Shown here: positions 12,101 through 24,043 of the stretch, one piece after another
Numbering within the stretch: position 1 is the stretch's first letter
Layout of the letters: every line of letters starts with the position of its first letter
Assembly (NCBI GenBank): GCA_022559985.1
Contig: JAFJTR010000014.1
Location: 310,001 to 374,000, forward strand
Reading direction: 5' to 3'
DNA length: 64,000 bases
Source: Parastagonospora avenae f. sp. tritici 18332-5
Lineage: Eukaryota; Ascomycota; Dothideomycetes; Pleosporales; Phaeosphaeriaceae
Notes under the pieces: model-generated
Told to the model about the DNA's origin: nothing
Seen by the model: the letters and a program-made list of their open reading frames with translations, nothing else
Databases searched by the model: none
Translations under genes and position numbers: made by a program

Positions 12101-12263
12101 CCATGTCACAGGCGCACAGCAAAGCGACGTTGAAAAAGAGGAGTCTGAGGGGCCTCTGCGTTATCATCCAGTTGAAGGAACCCATTTCACGATCCTGAGG
12201 CCTGAGAACATCGAAGTTTTTCAAAAGGCGCTGAATTCGGCGTTGCAAGCAAGAGGCGTGTAG
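9192..12263 (+). CDS. NRPS-like synthetase, A-T-TE architecture
   Basis: Exons 9192-9404, 9455-9950, 10012-10373 and 10425-12263 encode 969 aa. The adenylation domain has the P-loop TSGSTG (from about residue 196), a core segment FDHSAALCENHLHAVYAG, YGLSETCSAFF, a GWFDTGDLG motif and GRTKEVIIINGQNY. The carrier domain has LNIDSLG with Ser about 632 as phosphopantetheine site. The thioesterase has a nucleophile elbow GLCFGG (Cys about 764), with likely Asp 791 (GGIDNPAD) and His 944 (VEGTHF). There is no condensation domain. Fungal A-T-TE enzymes of this shape activate aromatic alpha-keto acids and dimerise them to quinones, furanones or dioxolanones; the product here is unknown. The ATG at 9192 is the first in frame after an upstream GTG. 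Confidence 0.9.
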
Positions 12264-13250
12264 ATTCATGCAGCTCCCGAAGTTGATGCATGCTTTCTTC
12301 GAGCACGATGAATAATACCTGGTGATTAGTGTTCTTGCGACGATGTTCCTACTAATGTTGGGTTGAGCATCAGGTTGACGTCATCATGCGGGTTGCGATA
12401 ATGTCCTGTGGGTAGATGTAGTACTACTCCAGCCACAGTCGTACACAAGATTCTGAAATTTCCCGAAGTCGACACCGCTCATCTCACCGGGCAGAACATG
12501 GCGGATCGCGGGTGAGCTGGTGCGACTGCTTGATCCAGATATCATAATACATCTCACGCTTCTCAATCACGATTTGAAAGACTCTGCTCATCCTTCCGGT
12601 ATACCAAGATGTCCTCTTTTATGGACGCTAAAATTAAGTCGCAAATGCTCTCAAGCCATGTACCGAAATGCAGATCGTTCTGTATCCATCCGTTATTCCC
12701 CTCTTCAACAGTCGCACAACTCCCTCTCTATCACTCCTGGCATCGCTCGTGGAACCATAGCTTTCATGTATCACAGCACTGCCTGAAGTCTTTCACTGTG
12801 GCTTAATCTTCGCCAACCCTCGACTCGGGAATCAGCCACTGAATATCTTCTATCATACAAACGACTCTAGATGTTCAAAGAGAGGATACAGCACGTCGTC
12901 CCAAGCATATGACATGACACTGATTTTTCTGCATGGGGCGAATACCGGGGCTGCTCTACCTGCAGCTAGAAAAGGCTCAGTCTGTAGCTAGAGAAGCGTC
13001 ACTGACTTTGCAGTCAGATAAATGCAATGCAGCCAAAACCGAGACCTGCATCCTGACCTTGCCTGCACATACTTAGGTACAACTTGAAGCCAGCCACGAT
13101 TGATTTAAATCGTGGCATAGTCCTCAATGACCCTGATGATTGTCTCGGAGCTCTTGGTACAATAACGGAAACCTTCTTCGCAAAGAAACCCTCTTTTTGA
13201 GTGCATCCGAAAGGTCCCTTCCACGGACCACAAGTCTGTTGTTCCCGAAC
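12264..13250. other. Intergenic
   Basis: About 1 kb between two genes on the + strand. Only short overlapping ORFs without recognisable features. It contains the presumed esterase promoter. Confidence 0.5.
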
Positions 13251-15199
13251 ATGGCGAACTTCATCACAATCTTGCTCTTTGTCTACACATGTGCCGCAGC
13301 GTATGCAGGTTACCCTTGGACACATCACGGAAGTCACTTCCCAATCGTAGACGTTGGATACGGGCGATACCAAGCGTCTCTCAACGTATGTTTTATCAGC
13401 AGACAATATCCAAGGCTTCTAAGTGTGCTGACATTGAGAACGAAGGAAACGGGCAACTACTACAACTTTTCAAACATTCGCTATGCAGAGCCACCAGTAG
13501 GTAGCTTACGATTCTCACTCCCTGTATCGCCCAGAGGCCGCGATACCAGCGTCGACACTGGTTCAATCGCACGTATCTGCCCTCAAGCTTACCCCACCGG
13601 CGGCCGCGTCAATGAGAGATACAACACGTACTACAGTTTGACGGGCAAAACGAGCATAGCTGGCTTTGAGAATTCAACGCAAGGATTCGATTACCCGCGG
13701 AACGCTCCCTCAGATTCGCGAATCACGGAAGACTGTCTGTTCCTGGACGTCATGGTGCCGAGGGAGATATTTCATGCGCGGCAATCGAGACGAAACAAGA
13801 CGAGAACTGGGGCGGCTGTGATGGTGTGGCTTCATGGGGGAGGGTTTTGTGCAGGGTCGAAATATGATACTCCTGCTGCGGGGTTGATAGCTAGAAGCCA
13901 GACTGGCGACAATGAAGGGGTGATATATGTCACACTCAACTATAGGCTGTATGACTCCATAGCATCCCTGATTTCGCTTGCTGACTTTTCGCAGAGGTGC
14001 TTTTGGTTGGATGTCAGGTCCGACGTTTGCGAAAGACGGAACACCCAATGCCGGCTTATACGATCAAAGACTTGCTTTGCAGTGGGTCAGAGACAACATC
14101 CACCGGTTTGGTGGCGATCCAACTCGAGTGACCGTGTTTGGCGAATCTGCCGGAGGAGGCTCAATTATTCTCCAGACCACAGCATTTGGAGGCAGGCGAG
14201 TCAAAACGCCTTTCAAACGAGCGATACTTCAGAGCCCAGGATGGACGCCGATGGCAGGTAATCTCGAGCAAGAACAGATTTTCCGCAAGTTTCTAGGCCT
14301 TTTGAATGTTTCGACGCTGGCCGAGGCGAAGGTCTTGCCGAGTATTGTGCTGCAAGCTGCCAGTGAACAGCAGATACGCACTGGAACAAAGGGGTGGACA
14401 TACGGTACTTATTCCATGTTAGCTTCTGATCATTACTCTGACGATCAATACTAGGGCCGGTAGTTGATGGTGACATTATACCAGCTTTGCCGTCACTTTT
14501 GCTTGCACATGGCCGTTACGATGACTCAATTGACGTCCTAGTCGGCCACAATGGCGACGAAGGATTCGGCTACCCTCTCGCAAACGACTCAGCATTTGAT
14601 AGTGAGCCAACACCAACCACTCATACTTACATCCACTCACCAAGTGATCTCTAGCATCCATCAAGAGCCTCTTCCCCAACGCCCCACCCTCCTCACTCGA
14701 CCACATCACAAAAGTTCTCTACCCACCTCAAGCCCCGAGCACCGGCCCCATTCCATCAGACTACCACCCCGAAACCTCCAAGTCTCTCATAGTCACCGGC
14801 TACAACGACACGCAGGGCCGCCAAGCTCTCTTCCAATCCGACACCGTGATCAAGTGCAACACGCACTTCGTCAACGCCGCCTTCGCAGGCCGGACCTACG
14901 CGTACGTGCTCAGCGTGCCGCCCGCCTTGCACGGCCAAGATCTGTACTATGTGTTCTACAATGGGCAGGCGACGGATGTTTACTTTAGGCCACTGAATGT
15001 CACGCTGGCGCATATTATGCAGGATTATTGGATCAATTTTGCCAATAATGGAAGCCCGAATGGGGTGGGACTTCCGGTCTTTCCGAGATGGGGGAGGAAT
15101 GCAAGTGTGCAGGGGATGGCGCATGATGATGTTGGGCCGATAAGGGATCCTATCGATGTTGAGACGTGTCGCTGGTGGGGGTTGGGGGTGTATGTGTGA
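13251..15199 (+). CDS. Secreted type-B carboxylesterase/lipase family protein
   Basis: Five exons: 13251-13385, 13446-13948, 13995-14404, 14455-14601, 14655-15199 (579 aa). The N-terminus MANFITILLFVYTCAAAYAG is a clear signal peptide. The alpha/beta-hydrolase family hallmarks follow: a FSNIRYAEPPVGSLRF segment, the oxyanion-hole HGGGFC motif, the nucleophile in GESAGGG (Ser about 264), the acidic residue in HNGDEGFGY, and the His in PALHGQDLYYVF. These form a complete Ser-Glu-His triad. NRT and NGS-type sequons fit a secreted glycoprotein. The substrate (an ester) cannot be told from sequence. It lies downstream of, and in the same direction as, the NRPS-like gene, 1 kb away. Confidence 0.88.
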
Positions 15200-15569
15200 G
15201 AGATCACGTGGAAGGATTGTATGGCAGTTCTTCAGCGCGATCTGCTGTACTGGTTCGGTGTTGGCAATGATTTCATTTTTTTCTTCATGCTTCGTGGGCG
15301 AAGTAGCTTCTATTCCACCTCATCTATGTGCGACCTACGATGTACAACACTCCATAGGTTCTTGTAGCTGTTAGCAGATCGGCGCGGAGTGCATGGCACT
15401 GCAAATGAATCCTCGTGCTTCCATGTGCGATGACCTCCGCAATGAGCTTCAAACCCTGTGAAGGCCAATGCCAACGTCCACCACACCATCTCCCACTCTA
15501 GTGCCTATAGCCAGGTATGCTGCGTCACCCAAGCCTCATTCTGCACTCTCGAAAGCCGTAAACCACCTT
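15200..15569. other. Intergenic, convergent 3' flanks
   Basis: About 370 bp between convergent genes. Nothing recognisable seen. Confidence 0.5.
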
Positions 15570-16150
15570 CTACAACCTATCCGCCTCCGCGGCCCTCTTC
15601 TCCACAATCTTCCTCGCCTTCTCCCTCCTCTCCTCTCTCAACGTAACAAACACCCAAAACCACGCCGCCATCTCGCAAAACCCCCACGTAAACACGATAC
15701 TATTATTGAGATTCGTATTGCCAGAACTCATCATGTAGTCGTTCGAGCGGGGCGCAAACATGCCGCCCTCTTTACACGTATAGGTGTATGCGGTCAGCGC
15801 GAAGAGGAATAGCAGGCGCACGGGCGTTGCGATCCCCCAGTATTCGTCGGACAGCTCTTCGGACATGGATATTGCGGTTAGGTCGCTGAGGCCGAGGAAG
15901 GCGAAGAGCACGCCGAGGAAGGCGATGGAGGCGGAGGGTTTGAGGAATTCGCGAGGGGTGGGCTGGGAGGGTTAGTCGCTTGAAATGCATGGAGAAGGGA
16001 AGGGGAAATTACTAGCTGCATTGATTGTCCCAGTACCATTACGATACTTTGATTGGCAATCATTTGGGGGTTGCGAAGCAGGACTGCTGCGAGGGTAATG
16101 TGGAACAGCGATAAGCTGCGGATCATTGCGCCTGCAGAGATGAGCCCCAT
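15570..16150 (-). CDS. ILM1: ILM1-like membrane protein
   Basis: Exons 16150-16013 and 15962-15570 encode 176 aa. Exon 1 reads MGLISAGAMIRSLSLFHITL and ends GQSMQL. A 50-bp intron (GTAATT, branch CGACTAAC) joins it to PTPREFLKPSASIAFLGVLF. The FLGLSDLTAISMSEEL and WGIATPVRLLFLFALTAYTY segments match what I recall of the fungal Ilm1 family (named in yeast for increased loss of mitochondrial DNA). There are four hydrophobic helices and a basic, charged C-terminal tail. Location in the endomembrane system is known for yeast Ilm1; the molecular role is not established. It shares a short divergent promoter (about 200 bp) with the dipeptidase gene. Confidence 0.8.
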
Positions 16151-16347
16151 TTTTGCGGCTTCGATACTTCGTTGAAGTGAGAATGGCCAGGAACTGGAGG
16201 TTTTGGTGGTTGAAAGGGTCCGTCGCGTGTCATGTCCGGCGTGACAGCCTTATCTCCGCTTACATGCCAAGACTATACCCTCTTTAGAACGCTGCTTATC
16301 GTGGCGCAGTGTACTTGTTACTCTTTCCCTTCATCATCCTTGATGCC

Positions 16348-17823
16348 ATGGAGAAGAATAGCAATCTACCTGTAAAGGAGGATTATGGCGCGATTGCATC
16401 TCAGGATGAAAAGCGGGAGTCATCCAAGGCAAAGAACCCGAGCCGCGCCGTCAGGACTGTGGTCTTCATCATCATCCTTTGCTTAGGTCTGGCTCGCGTG
16501 ACCGGAGTCTTGGAGCCAAAAGACCATGTACCACTCAGTATCGAGGACCGCGCAAAAGTGATTCTGAAAGAGAATCCTCTTATTGGTTGGTCCCGTCTGA
16601 ATGACTTAGGTTGCACGTGCTGACAGTCGACAGACGGGCATAACGATTTGATGATTTTCATGCGAGGCAAATACCAAAACCACATCTATGACAACGAATT
16701 CCAAGAGAAGTTTGAAAATGGCGGACTGCCACAGCACGTGGACATTCCGCGTCTCGAGAAGGGCATGCAAGGCGGGGCGTTTTGGTCTGCTTTCTGGCCG
16801 TGTCCGACTGGCAACGAGACGGACTTCTCCACTGAAAAGTACGCGCCGAGTGAGTGTCATGTATCTTTTTCTTCGGTCTTGTTATTGACATTCACAGTCG
16901 TCGAAGCTACGCTTGGCCAGCTAGACCTGTTCCACCGCCTAGGCCAGCAATACCCAAAGTACTTCACCCCGTCCAGGACCAGTGCCCAAGCCCTCAAAGC
17001 TTTTGCAGACGGACTTCTGATTTCACCAACCGCCATCGAAGGCCTGCACCAAATCGGCAACTCCATCTCCACACTACGCCTATACCACCAACTAGGCGTC
17101 AGATACGCAACACTGACCTGGAACTGCCACAACAAGTACGCTGACGCCGCTCTCCAATCCGGCCCAGATTACGCGCCCAAAGTCGCAAAACCATATTGGC
17201 ATGGTCTCAGCCCCGATGGACGCGCTCTCCTCAAAGAAATGAACCGCCTGGGCATGCTCGTCGATCTATCCCACGTCAGCCAGGACACCATGAGAGATGC
17301 CCTCGTCGGCAAAGGCGACGGGAAATGGAATGGCAGTCTCGCGCCTCCAATCTTCAGCCACAGCTCTGCATACGCCGTATGCCCACATCCGCGCAATGTT
17401 CCCGACGACGTCCTGCAACTAGTCAAGAAGCGCAACTCGGTGGTCATGGTGAATTTCGCGCCGGAATTCGTGTCGTGCAAGCCGGGCAAGACGCCGGATG
17501 ATCTGCCCGAGTATGTTCCTGGGAACGCGACGTTGAAGCAGGTGGTGAGGCATATTATGCATATTGGCGAGTTGATTGGGTATGATCATGTTGGTATTGG
17601 GACCGACTATGATGGTATTGAAAGTACACCGTCGGGACTCGAGGATGTGTCGAAATTCCCAGAATTGATTGCCGAGTTGTTGAGGCAGGGCGTTAGCGAC
17701 GAGGACGCTGCGAAGATTGCTGGGCGCAATGTGCTCAGGGTCTGGGCGGAGGCTGATAGGGTGGCGGAGGAGTTGCAGAAGACTGTGAAGCCGTTGGAAG
17801 ACGACGTTCAAAATGAGTGGTGA
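16348..17823 (+). CDS. Membrane dipeptidase (peptidase family M19)
   Basis: Exons 16348-16585, 16634-16849 and 16898-17823 encode 459 aa. The first splice completes the zinc-binding motif DGHNDL, placed directly at an exon junction. Other metal or active-site segments are the His in LVDLSHVS and the FSHSSA motif, and the GIGTDYDGI segment near the C-terminus. The enzyme should hydrolyse dipeptides with a binuclear zinc site. Residues about 33-53 (VRTVVFIIILCLGLARVTGV) form a single hydrophobic helix after a short basic N-terminal tail, so a type II membrane anchor is inferred. The ATG at 16348 was chosen over an upstream in-frame GTG. Confidence 0.92.
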
Positions 17824-18620
17824 TCCGGTCATTGGGAGTAGTGGGTTGTTGTCACCAGGTGGGACTGTGTCCCTTGGGCTGCGGGGAAATCCAGATCAAA
17901 TCGGTCTCGTATTTTTATGTACCAACGACCTCTCTTTGCTAGACTACCTACACTCTCGCCTGTCTTCGTAGACTCTAATCAAGTCGTAGAGCTATTGGAG
18001 TTGTTTCTTAGTATAGCGTTATCTTGCAGACCACTTTGGTATTGGCTTTCGGACGCGAGATGATAAAGTGTGCGAGGGTAGTTGATGGGTTACGTTTCAC
18101 ATTCAAGACACGTATGCGCGGAGATGACAATGCAATATCAAAGAGCCAATGAGATTGATCAAGATCTATGCAAACTTCCGGTGCTGTGGCTGCTTGCCAA
18201 CCCATAGCGAGTCTCCGCAATATTGTGCATCCACATCCACTCCAAGCACGTCCGATCAACCATCATGCCCATCTCCATCACCTCTAATATCGTACAAAAA
18301 CTAAGATTCGAGACCTATCCTACCCGCTCAAATGCTCGATTCGCGTATCTGCCCAATGCAAAACGCCTCTTAGCCCCAACCATGCTGAGGGCCCTAGATG
18401 CGCAAAAACTGAACTCCGCCGCTTGGTAGTTATAAAAGAAGGAAGAGCAATAAAAGAGGTGAAGAGACTGCCCACAAGCCCAAAAAAGCTCATGAGGTGG
18501 GTATCGCGATGCTCGTGGCAGCTCTGCAAACATGAGAATAGTAAAAAAAAGGCGATTGCAGTGCTCAGAATGGCGTTTTCAATCCGATGACAGTGTGCAA
18601 AAAGCAAGATGGCAAGGGTT
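17824..18620. other. Intergenic, convergent 3' flanks
   Basis: About 800 bp between convergent stops. Only ORFs under 100 codons and no family match seen. Confidence 0.5.
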
Positions 18621-20842
18621 TTAGAACTTGATGTTGAACGGTGAGCTGGGCGGGTTGTTCAGGTCGAGACGGAACTGCGTGTCAGAGGGTCCGCGGCTGT
18701 GCTGATTTGCTTGAGTCGGGGTGGAAGCATCGTCGTCGATGGAAGGCCTCGTGCTCACAGACTGGGGAGTGCGCTTGGGCGTTCCACGGGCGCTGCTGTA
18801 GGCTTCACGGCTGTCTGAAGAGGAGACCGTGCGTTCAGTGGATGAATCGCGCTCGAGGTGCTGAGGACGCTGCGCCATCTCGCGAGGAGACTCAGAGACA
18901 GTGAACTTCATGCCAGGTGAGGCAGCGCGACCATTCCTGTCAGTGGAAACGTCTCTCGCAGAAGCCTTGGTCCTCTCTACAGATCCACTTCGGGTTGATG
19001 CTGCCTTCTTGCCATGGCCAATATGGGGTGAGGGTAGGGAGTGCTTGGACTTGTTCACAGCCTGTTGCTGTCCATTGCGATTGGGGTTGGGCATTGACTG
19101 ATGGACCTGATCTTCCAGAGACTGCAAGTAGTCCAACTCCTCTCCAAGATAGTCCTTCTCTGTCCAGCAACCCTGCCAGCAGTTGCGCCAATCCAAGATG
19201 AGAAACTGGAAGCAGAAAGCGTCGATCTTGATGGCAGGCTGGAAGCAAATGCACAGGTTGTTGTAGTTCATCTTGTTGAACTCAGAACAAGAGTGCAGTA
19301 GGCTGATGTGGCAGGTGATCGCAAAGAGAAGGTAGTAGTTGAACGGCGGCAACTTGGAGAGCTCATCTTTGAGCATCTGGGGTGTGGTCTTGGAGCCCTG
19401 GCATTCGCGCTGGATCTTGGCCTGGATCTCTTTTGGGAAGATCTCATCTGGTAGTTGTCGTAGCCAGCCCTTGAAGAGAGAGCCAATAACGTTGGGGTCA
19501 TTGAGGTTTGGATCGCTGATGAGATCAATATCTCCATCTGAACGTTGTTAGTATGGATCAAGTCTAGTACAGCACAAAGTCTTACCAGTGTCAAACTTTC
19601 GCTCGTAGTAGCGGACCTGCTGGGCGGATCCCGGAACTCGATACAGACCCTCTTCTTCGCAACCGCGCATGTTCAGGTAGCTGCATTCGTGTTAGCATTG
19701 TTACTTCTCGTCAAGGTGGTTCCCGGCACTTACTCAATGCAACGCCATGGCAAGGCCGGCATCCAGAACTCGGTCTTGTCTCTAGACTGCTCCAATCGAG
19801 ACGATATTCTCGTCAATCTCGTCTGCTCAATCAGAGGCTTGTGTATGACCTTGCAGACATATGGCTCGTTGGTGACTAAGGTAGGGGTCTCATGGTTGCT
19901 GGAGCTGCGTCCAAGCTTCCCAAAAATGCCTTTTCGCGCCGAGTCCATCTTGCCTCCAACCTTGCGAGCGCCAGATCCGATGCTAGACATCAAGTTGGCA
20001 CCCCTGTTGTCGTTGTAGGAACCCGATGCCTGTGAGCTTTGTTCGGCACGGTCCAGACGTCGTGGGCCCTGCTCCTCTTCCCGATGGTTGCCTTCGTGTC
20101 CGTCTGCGGAGTGTGTACGCATCTTATTCTGACCGACAAGCGATCGCCATGACTGGTTCTTTTCCAGAGGGGCTGTCTTCAGAGAAGTATCGCCATTCGT
20201 CGTCCAGGTGGCTGCGACATCTGGTGAAAGTTGCGGCGGAGGAGCTTTGTTGAGCTTGGAGCGGGTACCGGAGCCTTCTTCACCCTTTTGCGATCTTGAC
20301 CTGGAGAGCATACCCTGCTTCTTCGGCTTTATGGTGTTACGCTTAGACGAGTCGGCCCGGTCGGCAGTATCATTTGACATGGCAGAGCCAGTGCGGTGGT
20401 CGAGGTGCACGATCTCAGAACGGTTATCTGCAGATATTAGCTTACTGCTTTGGTCGTCAGTGTTAGTGTGCCTACCGTCGGAGTTTGGTGTCTGGACCGG
20501 ACGGCCAAGGTCTGGCGTTGACGTGCCTCCTCGTCCGTTGGAGTAGACTGGCGACGGCTGGTTCCTCGACGAGTGCATGGAGCCGTCTTGCGGGTTGACT
20601 AGGCGCGACGAGGACTTGTTGGCGGAAAAGTGGGAGAAGATATTCTTCGAGTCTTTGCGCAGTTTCGGTGAAGCGGGGGACTCTGGTTGGTTACGAAACG
20701 GTGCTTTTGGTGATGCGTAGTCTGCACTATTGAAGTGTTGCGGTGACGTGGGGCTCTTCGGGCTCATGGGTGTGTTTGAGCTAGAGTTTTCTTTGGTGTT
20801 CTTGCCGCGCATGGCGAGAGACAAAGTTGTCGACTTTGGCAT
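18621..20842 (-). CDS. RhoGAP-domain protein with long disordered N-terminus
   Basis: Exons 20842-19734, 19680-19586 and 19537-18621 encode 706 aa. Residues 1 to about 320 are Ser/Pro/Asn/Lys-rich and look disordered, with many SP sites. The RhoGAP domain runs from about residue 340 to 560. It contains the arginine finger in EEEGLYRVPGS (Arg about 383), IGSLFKGWLRQLP and the MNYNNLCICFQPAI helix. It should stimulate GTP hydrolysis by a Rho/Rac/Cdc42-type GTPase; which one cannot be read from sequence. The tail (after FLILDWRNCWQGCWTEKDYLGEE) is again Ser-rich. The ATG at 20842 is the first Met after an in-frame stop upstream. Confidence 0.9.
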
Positions 20843-22238
20843 CTTGCGCAGCTGCTTCCGCGGCGGGGTCCAAGACTAATGTATGCTCAGCACAGGTCGA
20901 TCCAGCGGCGGCTCCGGATCCGCAGGCAATATACCTCGGTGTATGCGTGTTCTAGTACGGGCTCGAGGCCGGGGCGTGCAAGTGCGTGCGGAAAGAGGCG
21001 AGGCGAAGCGGGCGTAGGGGATGGTGTTGACTTCAGCAATGGCAGCGCATGGGTCGCAGCTGCCGTGGAAGGGCGCTCGGGGGTGGTTGCGCGCTTGGAG
21101 AGTCGGTGTCTATCCCGCATGGCTGTCAGCAAAGGAGTACTCCAGCAAAGACGGAGGGTCCGCACAGAGGGTGTGGGTGGGGGCCACGAGGGGCTTGCGA
21201 AGCGTTATCAAGGCACAGAGGGTAGTACGAACATTCAGAACCCTGGTGAGGGGAGGTGTTGTGTCCTGGCCAGCACTGACTGCAGGCGTTCACCGATACG
21301 TTGTCGGTGCGGATCGGGACACTAGAGCCCTGGAGCGTGACTTGGGCGGCTGTCTGGCTGGGCGAGGCTTCGATGCAGGAGCCCGCTGAGACGGAGGCTA
21401 GGCGTGTGCAACCTGCGACTGCCTTCAATATAGCCCGCAGCTCCCTAGCAGCAACTGGCGGTCGAGGGGCCCGTGTCGGATGTCAAGAGGGTCAAGCTAT
21501 CGCAGTCGGTCAGCGGAGTCTGCTAAGGGGTGGCATGCCGTGCAACAGCAACACCACACTCGAACAAAGGCGGGATTCCCTTACCAGGTCGCAAGTGCCA
21601 CAATGGGTCTGCCACAAAGACCAGCCCAACTGTCACGGCGTGAGGTGGGCGCGGATTCGGTACTGAATAGATGAGTGGGTGGAGTGGAGCTATTTGGGCG
21701 CCATAAGCGTGCGCACCTGTTCCTGAAACTACACACGAAGGCGTTAGCACGATAGTGGTTCGGTCACAGCCCGAAGACACGTGAGACGCCTGCTGGCGCT
21801 GCTGCTCCTGTTTTGCTGTCGATTAGGGATTAGAAAATATCGCCTGTTGAGCCAGATGCCAAAAACGAAGCGTTGTAGTGTTGTCGCCTCAGAAATGCGT
21901 GCAGCTTGGAAATGAGCGGAGGCGGCTGATTGGTCCGCCGGCTCACGTTTACGTTTGAAAGTCACCGTGAATGCGACTTGTGAGCGCTGAAGCACGTACG
22001 TGAGAAATTAGGCTGTAATAGTCGGGGTGAATACAGAACTCTGTTACTACCGAGGCACTTTGTGCAACACGATGCATTCACTGTTGGGAGAGGTTTCAGA
22101 TTCTCAAACACTTCTGCGAAGATGTGAGCGTGCGGGCGAATGTCGAGGGTTTCGCAGCTAGCGCGCTAGGCCCGAGACGTAATGCATGCTCATCAATCGT
22201 CGAGTGTCGTGCTACTATCATCTACGACTCCTCCTGAC
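20843..22238. promoter_or_regulatory. Divergent intergenic region (RhoGAP / BET2)
   Basis: About 1.4 kb between divergent starts, GC-rich in its first half. Overlapping ORFs of 60-148 codons on both strands lack recognisable domains and are probably chance frames or UTR. The region should hold both promoters. Confidence 0.45.
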
Positions 22239-23453
22239 ATGAGCCTGGCAGCGGGCCCAGGCATCGGCGGCATGGCCACCATGCCCGGCGAGCTGCGCCT
22301 CTTCGTCGACAAGAACGTCCGCTACATTCAGAGCCTCGACACAGTGCGTACCTCGCGGCCGCGCAAGCATCAAACACCAAGATCCCGCGCTGACCCGCCC
22401 CCAGCGCAAAGACGAGCTGGAGTACTGGCTCACCGAGCATCTGCGCCTCAACGGCCTGTACTGGGGACTGACTGCGCTGCACCTCCTGGGCCATCCTGAT
22501 GCTCTACCGCGCGGGGAGATGCTCGAATTTGTCCTTTCGTGTCTGCATGAGGATGGCGGCTTCGGCGCAGCCCCGGGACACGACGCTCACATGCTGTACA
22601 CCGTTAGTGGTGTGCAGATACTAGCCACTCTCGACGCCTTTGACGAGCTTGATGAGCGCGTAAAGGATGGTCGCTTGAAGATCGGCAAATGTGCGTGTGG
22701 CCAGACTATCTGATCACAAAGCAGTGCTCACAGATTGCAGATATTGCAAACTTGCAGGATCCTGTTACAGGCACCTTTGCAGGCGATGAATGGGGAGAGC
22801 GAGACACACGCTTCCTCTACGGCGCTTTGAATGCCCTCTCGTTGATGGGGTTGCTGCATCTCGTGAACGTAGAGAAAGCAGTAGAACATGTTCATTCGTG
22901 CGCCAACTTTGATGGCGGATATGGCACGAGTCCGGGCGCAGAGACGCACTCAGGTCAGGTGTTTACGTGTGTCGCAGCACTGACCATCGCGGGGAGACTC
23001 GACCTGGTCAACACAGAAAAGCTCGGCGCCTGGCTAAGCGAACGACAACTCAAGAACGGCGGCCTCAATGGCAGACCTGAGAAGAAGGAGGATGTGTGCT
23101 ACAGCTGGTGGGTCATGAGTAGCATGGCCATGCTTGGCAAGCTGCACTGGATCGACGGCGAGAAGTTGACTCAGTTCATACTGCAATGTCAGGTGAGTGA
23201 AGCGCGTAAAGTACTGAGAGCAATACTGATTTGTGTAGGATCCTGAGTTGGGTGGCCTCTCCGACCGACCTGGTGATATGGTCGATGTCTTCCACACCAA
23301 CTTTGGCATTGCTGGGCTGAGTCTGCTACAGTACCCGGGCCTGGAAGAAGTAGACCCTGTGTAGTAGGTTCTCTCTGTGATTGACCAACACGTCGACTGA
23401 CACTTCACAGTTGCATGCCACGATCTGTAACGAAGAGATGTCTAGGTAAATGA
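22239..23453 (+). CDS. BET2: Rab geranylgeranyltransferase (GGTase-II) beta subunit
   Basis: Five exons: 22239-22343, 22405-22690, 22741-23192, 23239-23360, 23411-23453 (335 aa, close to the family size of about 330). Prenyltransferase repeats are visible: HEDGGFGAAPGHDAH, TGTFAGDEWGERDTRF, NFDGGYGTSPGAETHSG and KNGGLNGRPEKKEDVCYSWW. The zinc ligands are the Asp and Cys in EDVCYSWW and the His in FHTNFG. With the alpha subunit and Rab escort protein it prenylates C-terminal cysteines of Rab GTPases. The last intron replaces an apparent DPV stop by a conserved-looking end CMPRSVTKRC. An in-frame ATG at 22182 would add 19 residues. Confidence 0.93.
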
Positions 23454-24043
23454 GTACGAGTAGGTGTTGATTTGAAACATTGTGCTGTTTTGTGTGCTTG
23501 TAGTGAGGTCTGCCGATGTCGGTGTGGAAGCATCAACCGTCAGGTGACCGACCCATGAACGCCTGCACTCTTGCCTTGCCTTCACTTGCATCCGTTCATT
23601 CTCACCTGCATTCCATAAATGTCTCTCTCGCCATCTAATAACTCGCGTCTCCTGCAATGAGGCGCGAGGTACAAAGCCAGAGGAAAGTAAAGGTGCTTGC
23701 CTGTTTCGTTGAGCCGAGCTTCTTCCACGTGGGCTGGCTGCCATCGAGCTGTGCACCTACATACTTCCGCCTGCTCTCCGGACGAGCTTCCTTCCCCTCT
23801 CCACTTCACTAAGAAGCTTTCGTACTTCTACTTTCCTCCCATCTTTTCGACGGGGGAAGAACCATGAACACGCGGCAGTGACCATCTCTCTTATCTTCGG
23901 GCCATCCCACCACCTCTTCGCCTTCTTCACACATTCAGTACGCTCCTTTCGCACTGCTTTACCTCACCGTCGCGCTGCACAGACGGTGCTTTCACTTTGT
24001 GCTCTTTCAGCCCACTCACGCTCCTTACCACTCTCACGCTGCC
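23454..24043. promoter_or_regulatory. Intergenic, promoter side of the zinc-finger gene
   Basis: A 590-bp gap. The second half is rich in C/T tracts, common in fungal core promoters and 5' leaders. No gene seen. Confidence 0.45.

Noticed and set aside
14756..15124. Minus-strand ORF opposite the carboxylesterase
   Set aside because: The plus strand encodes the conserved esterase C-terminus with its catalytic His; the antisense frame is a shadow.
20879..21666. Overlapping plus- and minus-strand ORFs between the RhoGAP and BET2 genes
   Set aside because: Compositionally biased, mutually overlapping and without domain-like patterns or splice logic, so not annotated as genes.
23361..23410. In-frame stop after DPV as the end of the Rab GGTase beta subunit
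   Set aside because: A 50-bp intron there replaces the stop by a longer end (CMPRSVTKRC...) that fits the family better. It remains the least certain intron of that gene.
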